Origin: Limnoglobus sp043780595
GTDB lineage: Bacteria; Planctomycetota; Planctomycetia; Gemmatales; Gemmataceae
Reading direction: 5' to 3'
Length of the DNA stretch: 9,798 nt
Assembly: GCA_043780595.1 (NCBI GenBank)
Contig: JAYWCL010000112.1
Location: 1 to 9,798, forward strand
The notes beneath the pieces were generated by a model. It saw only the letters and a list, made by a program, of their open reading frames with translations. It searched no databases and was not told where the DNA came from. A program made the translations under genes and the position numbers. This document shows, in pieces, positions 1 through 6,615 of this stretch. Numbering within the stretch: position 1 is the stretch's first letter; the number at the start of each line of letters is the position of its first letter.

Positions 1-61
1 CGCAGGAAACGTCGTGTTTCGATGACTCACCACGACACTCAATCGTTGCCGGTGGAAGTCA

Positions 62-80
62 CGCAGGCTAAAGACCTGCG
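62..80. repeat. Short inverted repeat upstream of the SDR gene
   Basis: CGCAGG (62-67) and CCTGCG (75-80) are perfect 6-bp arms around a 7-nt loop, CTAAAGA. The element is followed by GCTACC. It lies in the leader region of the SDR gene, about 75 bp before its start. The form resembles short interspersed palindromes found between genes in many GC-rich bacteria, but only this one copy is visible here. It has no T-tract, so a terminator role for an upstream gene is not supported. Confidence 0.4.
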
Positions 81-156
81 GCTACCAGAATAGGAAAGAA
101 ACGGACACTGCTACCCAGGTTTGAACCATACCAAATAACGAATAGGAACTCGCATC

Positions 157-888
157 ATGCAGAAGGTTGCGTTGGTTACGGGGTCGGCGACGGGCGTGGG
201 GCGGTCGTGTGCCGTTCGCTTCGCGAAACTCGGGTATGCGGTGGGCGTCAATTACTCGAAGTCCGTGGCCGAAGCCGAAGAGACGGCGGACCTCGTGCGA
301 GCGTGCGGCGTGCCGGTGCTGGTTCACCGGGCGAACATCGGCGACGATACGCAGGTTCGCGGGATGTTGGCAGCAGTCGAATCGACGTTCGGCGGTCTCG
401 ATGTACTCGTCAACAATGCCGCGACGACGCACTTCGTTCCGCACGCGGATCTCGATGCTCTGACGGATGCGATTTGGGATGAAATTTTGCAGGTGAACCT
501 GAAGGGCACATTCTACTGTTGCCGCGCCGCGATGTCGTTGTTGAAGGTGCGGAAAGGGAACATCGTCACGGTGTCGAGTGTGGCAGGACTGACGGGGCAG
601 GGGAGTTCGATACCGTATTGCGCGAGCAAAGCGGCTGTAAACGCGCTGACGCAATCGTTGGCACGGGCTTTCGGACCAGATGTGCGCGTGAATGCCGTCG
701 CGCCAGGACCGATCCTGACGCGGTGGTTAGCCGGTCGCGAAACGCAGATTGAAAAGTACCTGGAATCGGCACCGCTCAAACGTGCCGCAGACCCGGACGA
801 CGTCGCAGACGTCGTCCTGTTTCTGGCGAATGGCACATCGCTAATGACCGGACAAGTGGTGGTCGTAGATGGGGGGCGAACGATGTAA
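157..888 (+). CDS. SDR family NAD(P)-dependent oxidoreductase (FabG-like)
   Basis: This 243-residue protein has the size and all the hallmarks of a classical short-chain dehydrogenase/reductase, a cytosolic Rossmann-fold enzyme that oxidises alcohols or reduces carbonyls with NAD(P)(H). The cofactor-binding TGxxxGxG motif is at residues 8-15 (TGSATGVG) and the NNAA motif at 86-89. The catalytic set is Asn114, Ser141, Tyr154 and Lys158 (YCASK at 154-158), followed by the PG motif near 183-184. The C-terminal part carries the usual LFLAN...TGQ...VDGG pattern. The ATG start is preceded by AGGAA at 144-148, 8 nt upstream. The substrate cannot be read from the sequence. FabG-like 3-oxoacyl-ACP reductase, glucose dehydrogenase-like and other classical SDR roles remain open. 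It appears to be transcribed alone, and the next gene faces it. Confidence 0.93.
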   Translation: MQKVALVTGSATGVGRSCAVRFAKLGYAVGVNYSKSVAEAEETADLVRACGVPVLVHRANIGDDTQVRGMLAAVESTFGGLDVLVNNAATTHFVPHADLDALTDAIWDEILQVNLKGTFYCCRAAMSLLKVRKGNIVTVSSVAGLTGQGSSIPYCASKAAVNALTQSLARAFGPDVRVNAVAPGPILTRWLAGRETQIEKYLESAPLKRAADPDDVADVVLFLANGTSLMTGQVVVVDGGRTM

Positions 889-905
889 TCGCACGCCGCC
901 GCCGA

Positions 906-992
906 CTATTTGCGGTGGCGAATCTTCGCGCGCATCCGTCGCTTCTTCCGACCCACCTTGCGCCGTCCGCTACCGCGTCGTCGGCCCGCCAT
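906..992 (-). CDS. Tiny, highly basic protein, possibly bS22/AURKAIP1-COX24-like
   Basis: This 28-residue reading frame starts at ATG 992-990 and ends at TAG 908-906. It begins MAGRRRGSGRRKVGRKK and ends RAKIRHRK. About 60% of its residues are Lys or Arg, there are no acidic residues, and it has one internal Met. GGAGAAG lies about 5 nt upstream of the ATG, which is strong support for translation. The basic run around the internal Met (KKRRMRAKIRHRK) resembles the core of the AURKAIP1/COX24 family (DUF1713) and of the small mycobacterial ribosomal protein bS22. These are Arg/Lys-rich peptides that sit in rRNA. It ends 17 bp from the stop of the convergent SDR gene. The family match comes from recalled pattern only. 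The alternative is another rRNA-binding peptide of the Thx or bL36 size class, or a chance reading frame, which the ribosome binding site makes less likely. Confidence 0.6.
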   Translation of the reverse strand: MAGRRRGSGRRKVGRKKRRMRAKIRHRK

Positions 993-1100
993 ACGACTTC
1001 TCCATAACCACACGTGATCGTCTTAATTTTTAGACAGGACTTTAGCTTAGAGCGCAGGCCCTATCGCGGCAAGCCGATGTCGCGATCCGCCGCGCTTTCC

Positions 1101-1130
1101 AAGGAATCGTGTGACATCGCACGATTCCTT
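1101..1130. promoter_or_regulatory. Perfect 11-bp inverted repeat over the M50 gene start
   Basis: AAGGAATCGTG (1101-1111) and CACGATTCCTT (1120-1130) are exact reverse complements separated by 8 nt. The left arm contains the only Shine-Dalgarno-like sequence (AAGGA, 1101-1105) and the first base of the GTG start at 1111, so folding of the mRNA would hide both. It has no T-tract and so is not a normal terminator. It could also be a protein-binding operator, in which case translation may start further downstream. Confidence 0.6.
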
Positions 1131-2292
1131 GGGTAGAAAGAACGGTAGCCTACCGCCACCCGTGAGATGCATCGTGAATACGCCGACACCCGACGACCCG
1201 TTCGAGTCGTCCGACCCCGATTTCGACCCGTGGGCCGACGACCCCGATGCCCCGAAAGAGCCGGGGATGGACGACTCCGACGAGTTCGCCCCGCTCGATT
1301 CGGATGCGTACGAGTTCGGCGGGCCGACGGCACTCTTCGACCCGGAAACGAGCGACGAGATCGGCCTCGAAATCGTGTATCAGCAAACGATGGCGGCAAT
1401 GAAAGCGCCACCGCAAGACAAGACGCCGCCGAAGCGTTCGGGGATATTGTTTCTGGCGTCGCTCGCGCTGTTCATCCTCTCGTTCGCCTCCCAAGGGTTC
1501 CGTTGGATCGGCGTCGCCCTCATCGTGATGCTCGTCCACGAACTCGGCCACTTTTTAGCGATGCGTGCGTTCGGATACCGCAACGTGAAATTGTTCTTTT
1601 TGCCGTTCTTCGGTGCCGCCGTCACGGGTACGAATGAGACGGCACCGGCTTGGAAACAAGCGGTGATGATCCTGCTCGGCCCGCTGCCGGGGCTGCTGAT
1701 CGGCTTTCTCATCATCGCGATCCTGCAACCGGACAAGGCCTCGTTTCTCATGGAACTGGCGCTCTTCTTCGGGGTCTTAAATGCGTTCAATTTGTTACCG
1801 ATATTGCCGCTCGATGGCGGGCGATTGTTCGAGGTGTTGTTCCTCGCGCGGCGACCTTGGCTCGGCACGATCTTCCGCCTATTTGCCATCGTCGCCATCG
1901 TTGCGGCCGCAATTGCCTCCAACGATTGGATGGCCGGTATCGTCCTGGGATTATTGGCGTTGATCCTGCTCGGCACCACGCGGATGTCGCACCGCATCGC
2001 TCGTTCGCGGGCCGTGTTGTCGGCGGCGTTTCCGCGCATTGCGGGGAAGTGGGAAAAGGTCGCCGATACCGACCGCCGCCAACTCTTCGAGATCGCCGTG
2101 CAAATCGGCCCCGACGAAGCCGAACCCGAGCAACTCGCCGCCATCGTCCGGCAAATCCACGGCCAAGCCGTCACGCGACCCGCCGGGATAAAAGTATCCG
2201 CACTGCTGTTGTTCGCGTACTTCAGCGGCTGGGCACTCGCCATCGGCACCACCGCCCTGATGATCTATCGCCGAGTCGCCGCAAACGAGTAG
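1111..2292 (+). CDS. Site-2 protease family (M50) zinc membrane metallopeptidase
   Basis: This 393-residue polytopic membrane protein is an M50-type intramembrane protease. The zinc motif HELGH is at residues 143-147 within a hydrophobic segment. The second active-site motif is NLLPILPLDGG at 227-237, with Asp235 as the expected third zinc ligand. Hydrophobic segments lie at about 111-127, 132-155, 184-206, 212-232, 252-288 and 362-386. The first 100 residues are rich in Asp, Glu and Pro and are probably a disordered cytosolic tail. Residues 290-360 form a soluble insert before the last span. Family members cut membrane-anchored substrates such as anti-sigma factors, but the substrate here is unknown. 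The GTG start at 1111 has AAGGA 5 nt upstream, but both lie in a hairpin. In-frame GTG codons at 1162 and 1174 are alternatives without a clear ribosome binding site. The gene converges on the next one, 34 bp away. Confidence 0.88.
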   Translation: MTSHDSLGRKNGSLPPPVRCIVNTPTPDDPFESSDPDFDPWADDPDAPKEPGMDDSDEFAPLDSDAYEFGGPTALFDPETSDEIGLEIVYQQTMAAMKAPPQDKTPPKRSGILFLASLALFILSFASQGFRWIGVALIVMLVHELGHFLAMRAFGYRNVKLFFLPFFGAAVTGTNETAPAWKQAVMILLGPLPGLLIGFLIIAILQPDKASFLMELALFFGVLNAFNLLPILPLDGGRLFEVLFLARRPWLGTIFRLFAIVAIVAAAIASNDWMAGIVLGLLALILLGTTRMSHRIARSRAVLSAAFPRIAGKWEKVADTDRRQLFEIAVQIGPDEAEPEQLAAIVRQIHGQAVTRPAGIKVSALLLFAYFSGWALAIGTTALMIYRRVAANE

Positions 2293-2326
2293 CGCGATTC
2301 CGGAATTGCGAATGGGTGATGCGTAC

Positions 2327-3592
2327 TCACGTCGCGGCGAATTCTTTACTTGGTGCTTTCGCACCGGGGACGAGAGTGGGGCATCCTCCGATGTCTTTAA
2401 TGTAAAACGGCGTGCGATACCCCATCACATCGCAAAATTCGATCAGGCCTTCCACCTGGAAGCGCGTTCGAGTCAGCCCTTCGGTTTGAAGTCGCTTTTC
2501 GGCCGATTTTTTGTCGCAAGGCAAATTGCGGCAGATGCACTCGAAGGATGCCGCGACGAGAGGTGGCATCGACGGGCGATTTTTCAAGCGACCTACCAAG
2601 TTTTTGCAAATCTGCGACAGTCGTTGTTTGGTCAGATCGAATCGCTTGCCCAACTCGCGATACGTTTCCTTTGCCCCATTGCCATCCCAACCGAAACGGG
2701 CCAAGACGACGTCGATGTTCCGCTTGGAACTGGCGCTGTCTCGCTTGCGAAAGCTCTTCCATACGAGGTCGCGCAGCTCGTCCTCCAAATACAAATGTAC
2801 CACCGGTACTTCGTGCGGAAGATCGACGTGTTCTTTTTTATTGGGAAATTTCTCGACGCTATCGAGATAATCGACGAGGCACATCATTCCAAATCCGGGG
2901 ATGTTCAACACCTCGCCGAGTGTGAGATTCGCCAAATCTTCCAAGCGATCCTCGAACCCCTGTTTTGCCAAACAATCGAATGTCCGAACCGCAAGGTCGA
3001 GATCGCACAGTTTCGTGTTGGCAGGCAAGGTGGGAAACCGCAGCATGTGAAACGATCGAATGCGCGTGGCAAACAACGCTTCGCCGAGTGCGGATTTCGA
3101 TTTCGCACCTCCGATTGCGCGGGGCGGTGCGCTCGCCGCCGCTTCCAGCGAAGTGAGGAGATCCACGATCGACTTGGCACCGAAATGCTCGAGTTCGAGT
3201 ACATCTCGAATGGTCTTGTTGCTCAAATCGTTCGGTCCGGCCAGCCAACCTTGATACTGCATATTGCTGAGGCAGTTGTAGGTCCGCTGTTCGATATCCA
3301 AGTCCTCGAGTTTTTCGACCGGAGGAAACGAGGGTAGCGTCGTTCCTAACATGATGTTCAGTAGATGGGATTGACCCATGTTGGTGCGCACGGCAACCAC
3401 GATGAGACGCGAGAGTTGCTTGCAGATACCGGGAGAAAACGCATCCCATGCGCTCGCGTCGAGGTCGGACAACCGAGCCATTTTCGACTTCGTGCCCTTC
3501 AAAAACGATTTGGGGATGGGGACGTCCAAGATCGCTTTCAAAGCGACGGGTGCTAAAGCGTGACCGAGCCGCGGGTAGTTAGAAATGGGCAT
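2327..3592 (-). CDS. Protein with two RNAP alpha-CTD-like domains and a sigma region 4-like HTH
   Basis: This 421-residue soluble protein has an uncommon architecture. Two related segments, about 95-150 and 190-247, each show the alpha-CTD/helix-hairpin-helix pattern: L-x-D-L-D-x-x-x-R-T-x-(N/D)-C-L, then a later FG turn (HFGAKSIVDLL at 136-146, GFGMMCLVDYL at 233-243). They look like an internal duplication. Residues 290-338 follow the sigma-70 region 4 pattern: VLARFGWDG, then YRELGKRFDLTKQRLSQI, a helix-turn-helix like that which reads the -35 element. In known polymerases the alpha-CTD binds DNA and activators. A role in transcription or DNA binding is therefore inferred; no target is known. 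No region 2, which would bind core and melt the -10, is seen, so it is unlikely to be a full sigma factor. The C-terminal 80 residues are unassigned and may be shortened compared with relatives. The upstream ribosome binding site is weak. Confidence 0.72.
   Translation of the reverse strand: MPISNYPRLGHALAPVALKAILDVPIPKSFLKGTKSKMARLSDLDASAWDAFSPGICKQLSRLIVVAVRTNMGQSHLLNIMLGTTLPSFPPVEKLEDLDIEQRTYNCLSNMQYQGWLAGPNDLSNKTIRDVLELEHFGAKSIVDLLTSLEAAASAPPRAIGGAKSKSALGEALFATRIRSFHMLRFPTLPANTKLCDLDLAVRTFDCLAKQGFEDRLEDLANLTLGEVLNIPGFGMMCLVDYLDSVEKFPNKKEHVDLPHEVPVVHLYLEDELRDLVWKSFRKRDSASSKRNIDVVLARFGWDGNGAKETYRELGKRFDLTKQRLSQICKNLVGRLKNRPSMPPLVAASFECICRNLPCDKKSAEKRLQTEGLTRTRFQVEGLIEFCDVMGYRTPFYIKDIGGCPTLVPGAKAPSKEFAAT
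2330..2344. repeat. 15-bp repeat, copy 1, at the 3' end of the alpha-CTD/sigma4-like gene
   Basis: CGTCGCGGCGAATTC occurs here and again, identical, at 3758-3772. This copy encodes the last residues of the minus-strand gene (EFAAT) directly before its stop codon. Confidence 0.6.
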
Positions 3593-3782
3593 AGGTGTCT
3601 CGTCGCAGGTATAGGCGATTGTTCCTGCGTGAATTCACTGGGTGTGCGTGATGCTCGTTCTGTCCCCGTTTAGTCTTCGGAGCGAAGCGCAGAACCTATT
3701 GAATGTTATGTGCAATTTTGGGTTCCTGTCCACGCGCTCCGCTACGCAAAGCCTGCGCGTCGCGGCGAATTCCAAAACCGCG
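3593..3782. other. Intergenic region between two minus-strand genes
   Basis: This 190-bp stretch lies downstream of the kinase and upstream of the alpha-CTD/sigma4-like gene, so it should hold the 3' end of one transcript and the promoter of the other. It contains a small inverted repeat, CTTCG-GAG-CGAAG, at 3675-3687. It also contains the second copy of the 15-bp repeat at 3758-3772. I see no convincing -35/-10 pair, no T-tract terminator and no small gene with a ribosome binding site. Confidence 0.4.
3758..3772. repeat. 15-bp repeat, copy 2, just past the kinase stop codon
   Basis: This copy of CGTCGCGGCGAATTC is identical to the one at 2330-2344 and starts 10 bp beyond the kinase stop. 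Read in the direction of the kinase gene it is GAATTCGCCGCGACG, the same orientation relative to the gene end as copy 1. Confidence 0.6.
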
Positions 3783-5402
3783 TCACGATGGGCGGTTCAT
3801 TGCGGGGGGCGAGCGGAGGAAGTCGAGGGTCGGGAACTTCTCGCCTTTGAGGTTGTCCACGTCGCGCTGGATCGCTTCGGCGACGGCTTGGCTGAGTTCG
3901 CGGTGTTCGCGCAGGAACAGGTTGAAGCGGATCGTTCCGGGGCCGGGGTTCTTCGGGTTGCCGCCCTTGGGAATGATGGCGACGACATTCTTGAACGCCT
4001 CGATCGATTCCTTCGCTTTGTCTTGCTGGGCGAGGAGGATTCCCTGGCCCAACTTCGCGGCTACGACGTGCGGGGCGAATGCGCCAGGGCCGCTGCCCTT
4101 CAGGTCGAACTTCTCGTTTTCGAGCGAGACGAACACTTTGCCCGCCTCCACGAACCGCCGTTCCTTCATGAGCAACAAGCCGAGTTCGATACTCGCATCG
4201 ACGACTTCGTTCGGCTTCGTACCCCGTACGTGGAGCTTGGTCGTCAGTTCGCGTTCCTTCGTACTGGCAAGCGTGACCGTCTCGGGCAACCGCATATCGG
4301 GCAGGCCGATGACGGGTGGGCCACTCGCCGCCTCGACGCGCGGATGCAGCTTTCCGAACAGCCACCAACCGCCCGTGAAGGTGCCCGCCAACACCAGGAA
4401 CCCCAGCACGTAGGCCGGCCATCGCGCGGGGCTGGGCGGCAACGCCATCATGTACGTCTGCGTCGGCCCGCTGAAACTCCCGCCGATTTGCGGCAAAGTT
4501 CCCGACTGCGCGTTCGGCAATCCGAGCGACAGCCCTTCGCGCACTTTCGACAGGTCGCGTAAAATTTCCTTCGCCGTCTGGTAGCGCTCGCTGGGCTTCT
4601 TCGCCATCATCTTGTGAACCATCGCGCACAGGTCGGCGGGCAGATCGGTCCGGATGTCGCCGAGCGGTTCGGGTTGTTCGTTGACGTGCTTCATCGCCAC
4701 GTCGATCGCGTTGGCACCGGTGAACGGCGGCAACCCAGCGAGGATGTGATAACAGGTGACGCCGAACGAATAAATGTCCGAACGGTGGTCGGTCGCTTGG
4801 CCGCGCACTTGCTCCGGGGCCATGTACAACGGCGTGCCGAGCGTCACCCCCGATTGCGTCAGGTTCAACGGCAACTGGTCGCCACCGGTGAGGCGCGATA
4901 GGCCGAAGTCGGTCACCTTCACTTCGACTTTTTTCGTCAGCAGGATGTTCTCGGGTTTAATGTCCCGGTGAACGATGCCGAGTTCGCTGGCGCGTTGCAG
5001 CGCCGCCGCGACTTGACGCATAATCGCGAGCGCCACGGGTAAGTCGGGTGCGCCTTTCCGCGTGAGGAAGTCGCGGAGGTTTCGCCCCTCGACGTACTCG
5101 AGCGCCATATATCGCAAGCCCTCGTGCTCGCCGATGGCGTAGACTTGCACGATGTTCGGATGGCTAATCCGCGCGATGGCCTCGGCTTCGCCCTGGAACC
5201 GCTTGAGCGCCGTCGGGTTCGCGGCGAGGTCGTTCCGCAACAGCTTCAATGCGACTTCGCGTTTCAACGACAGTTGCCGCGCGAGGTAGACTTGCCCCAT
5301 GCCACCCTGGCCGATTTTGCGAAGCACCTGGAAATCGCCGAGCGTCCGACCGGTGAGGTCGGGCGGTGGCATTTCAGCAGGTGCATCCGGGTCGAGCATC
5401 AT
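3783..5402 (-). CDS. Hanks-type Ser/Thr protein kinase with one TM span and TPR-like C-terminal part
   Basis: With the ATG at 5402 the protein has 539 residues. The kinase domain spans about 24-285: glycine loop GQGGMG (31-36), ATP-binding Lys53 in VALK, catalytic HRDIKPEN (145-152), DFG (165-167) and APE (195-197). All key residues are intact, so an active ATP-dependent Ser/Thr kinase is expected in the cytosol. A single hydrophobic span at about 328-349 would anchor it. The roughly 190 residues beyond it contain a helical, TPR-like segment at about 400-475 and probably face the periplasm as sensor or protein-binding part. The frame stays open up to 5711, but the extension lies over the opposite aldo/keto reductase gene. 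AGGG sits 7 nt before ATG 5402; ATG 5399 is an equal alternative. A short inverted repeat (CTCCG-AAG-CGGAG, 5424-5436) lies in the leader. Partners and substrates are unknown. Confidence 0.92.
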   Translation of the reverse strand: MMLDPDAPAEMPPPDLTGRTLGDFQVLRKIGQGGMGQVYLARQLSLKREVALKLLRNDLAANPTALKRFQGEAEAIARISHPNIVQVYAIGEHEGLRYMALEYVEGRNLRDFLTRKGAPDLPVALAIMRQVAAALQRASELGIVHRDIKPENILLTKKVEVKVTDFGLSRLTGGDQLPLNLTQSGVTLGTPLYMAPEQVRGQATDHRSDIYSFGVTCYHILAGLPPFTGANAIDVAMKHVNEQPEPLGDIRTDLPADLCAMVHKMMAKKPSERYQTAKEILRDLSKVREGLSLGLPNAQSGTLPQIGGSFSGPTQTYMMALPPSPARWPAYVLGFLVLAGTFTGGWWLFGKLHPRVEAASGPPVIGLPDMRLPETVTLASTKERELTTKLHVRGTKPNEVVDASIELGLLLMKERRFVEAGKVFVSLENEKFDLKGSGPGAFAPHVVAAKLGQGILLAQQDKAKESIEAFKNVVAIIPKGGNPKNPGPGTIRFNLFLREHRELSQAVAEAIQRDVDNLKGEKFPTLDFLRSPPAMNRPS

Positions 5403-5550
5403 GAGTGACCCTAAAGGAAACCGCTCCGAAGCGGAGAGCGTCTCGTATTTCCGTTTTACCAGAATGGCGAAGCGTCGAACACTGGGCTGACTGCGGATGG
5501 CTGTCTGCGTATCTTGACCTCGATTCCCTACTTCCACTGAGGCGACGATT
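5403..5550. promoter_or_regulatory. Divergent intergenic region, kinase / aldo-keto reductase
   Basis: This 148-bp region separates two divergent starts and should contain both promoters. Visible elements are the CTCCG-AAG-CGGAG inverted repeat (5424-5436) in the kinase leader and the GAGG ribosome binding site (5539-5542) of the reductase. I could not identify a convincing sigma-70 -35/-10 pair on either strand. Confidence 0.4.
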
Positions 5551-6468
5551 ATGGCGAATGGAATTCCGCTGCGGCCACTCGGCAACACCGGCGTGCAGGT
5601 TTCGGCGATCTGCCTCGGTGGCTGGCACATTGCCCAACCCGAAATCGGCGAGGTCGAATCGACGCGCATCATGCACGCGGCGATCGATCGCGGGCTGACG
5701 TTCTTCGACAATGCCTGGGACTATCACGAAGGCGCGAGCGAATCGCTGATGGGCCGCGCGCTCGCCGGTGGCAAACGGCAGAAGGTGTTCCTCATGACGA
5801 AGAACTGCGCCCGCGATGCCGCCGGTACGCGGCAACATCTCGAAGATAGCCTGCGCCGCCTGCAAACTGATGTCATCGACCTATGGCAGTTTCACGAAAT
5901 CAACTACGACAACGACCCGGAATGGCTCGTCGAACGCGGCGCGATTGCCGAGGCAATTAAGGCACAAAAGGAAGGCAAAGTGCGGTTCATCGGCTATACG
6001 GGGCACAAGTCGCCGCACATTCTGGCGAAAATGCTGCCGCTGCATAAGTGGGACACTTGCCAACTGCCGATCAATGTCTGCGACCATTTCTACCGCAGTT
6101 TCCGCCACGATCTCGTACCCGAACTGCTGGCGCGGGGCATCGCGCCGATCGGCATGAAAAGCATGGGTGGCGGCAACCTCGAACTCGGCGGCAAGATCGT
6201 CAGCAGCGGCGTCGTCACCGCCGAGGAAGCGATCCGCTACTCGCTCTCGCAGCCGATCAGCACGCTCGTCGTCGGCATCGATTCGATGAAAGTGCTGGAA
6301 CAAGATTTAGCCATCGCCGAGAACTTCACGCCACTAGTCGGCGACGAACTCGCCGCCGTGTTGGCGAAGGCGAAACCCGAAGCCGGCGACGGTCGCCACG
6401 AATGGCACAAGAGCACGCAAAACTTCGACGGCCCCTACCACCGCCAACAACACGAATTCGCGGTGTAA
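5551..6468 (+). CDS. Aldo/keto reductase
   Basis: This 305-residue protein is a TIM-barrel aldo/keto reductase, a cytosolic NADPH-dependent carbonyl reductase. The catalytic tetrad is visible as Asp53, Tyr58, Lys84 and His115, in the contexts FFDNAWDY, MTKN and LWQFHE. The N-terminal strand pattern PLGNTGVQVSAICLGGW and the phosphate-binding region around 229-255 (SGVVTAEEAIRYSLSQP, then VVGIDS) also fit. GAGG (5539-5542) lies 8 nt before the ATG. The length is typical of the family, although the last 30 residues (rich in His, Gln and Asp) are a lineage-specific tail without recognised role. The substrate cannot be predicted. It is divergent from the kinase and converges on the candidate peptide-modification cluster, with clearly different base composition from that cluster. 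There is no sign that it belongs to it. Confidence 0.92.
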   Translation: MANGIPLRPLGNTGVQVSAICLGGWHIAQPEIGEVESTRIMHAAIDRGLTFFDNAWDYHEGASESLMGRALAGGKRQKVFLMTKNCARDAAGTRQHLEDSLRRLQTDVIDLWQFHEINYDNDPEWLVERGAIAEAIKAQKEGKVRFIGYTGHKSPHILAKMLPLHKWDTCQLPINVCDHFYRSFRHDLVPELLARGIAPIGMKSMGGGNLELGGKIVSSGVVTAEEAIRYSLSQPISTLVVGIDSMKVLEQDLAIAENFTPLVGDELAAVLAKAKPEAGDGRHEWHKSTQNFDGPYHRQQHEFAV

Positions 6469-6615
6469 ATTCGCCGCGCCGCGGTGGGTCGGATGTGGGG
6501 CCGGATCAGATCCCACATGGCGTTGGTGAGCATCGTCCGCATGGCGATCCTGCCGGTGAGAGGGCGAATTCCTACAGGAATTCTACGCCCGCAGGGGCGG
6601 ATAGATCAACAGGGC
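6469..6615. other. Convergent intergenic region with three inverted repeats
   Basis: This region lies between the 3' ends of the aldo/keto reductase and the P450. It holds ATGTGGG...CCCACAT (6493-6518, 12-nt loop), GAATTCCT-AC-AGGAATTC (6566-6583) and CGCCC-GCAG-GGGCG (6586-6599). The last begins 17 bp beyond the P450 stop and, with its neighbour, could end transcription from that side. None is followed by a T-tract, so intrinsic termination is only possible, not shown. The A+T-rich composition of the P450 gene changes to GC-rich here, so this is one edge of the unusual block. Confidence 0.4.

Noticed and set aside
1..93. Open frame from the window edge to TAG at 91-93
   Set aside because: Its last codons run through the palindrome at 62-80, no family pattern is visible in the 30 residues, and no frame choice is supported without the upstream sequence.
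1111..2292. M50 protease as the maturation protease of the candidate RiPP
   Set aside because: It is over 4 kb away, separated by four unrelated transcription units, and has the backbone composition; nothing links it to the peptide.
2306..3337. 343-codon open frame on the plus strand
   Set aside because: It lies wholly opposite the alpha-CTD/sigma4-like gene, shows no recognisable domain and is explained by GC-rich codon structure of the true strand.
3642..4562. 306-codon plus-strand frame
   Set aside because: It is antisense to the kinase C-terminal half, is rich in Arg and low-complexity, and has no ribosome binding site.
5403..5711. N-terminal extension of the kinase frame by about 103 residues
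   Set aside because: The extra part overlaps the start of the aldo/keto reductase gene on the other strand and has no kinase-like content; ATG 5402 has a local ribosome binding site.
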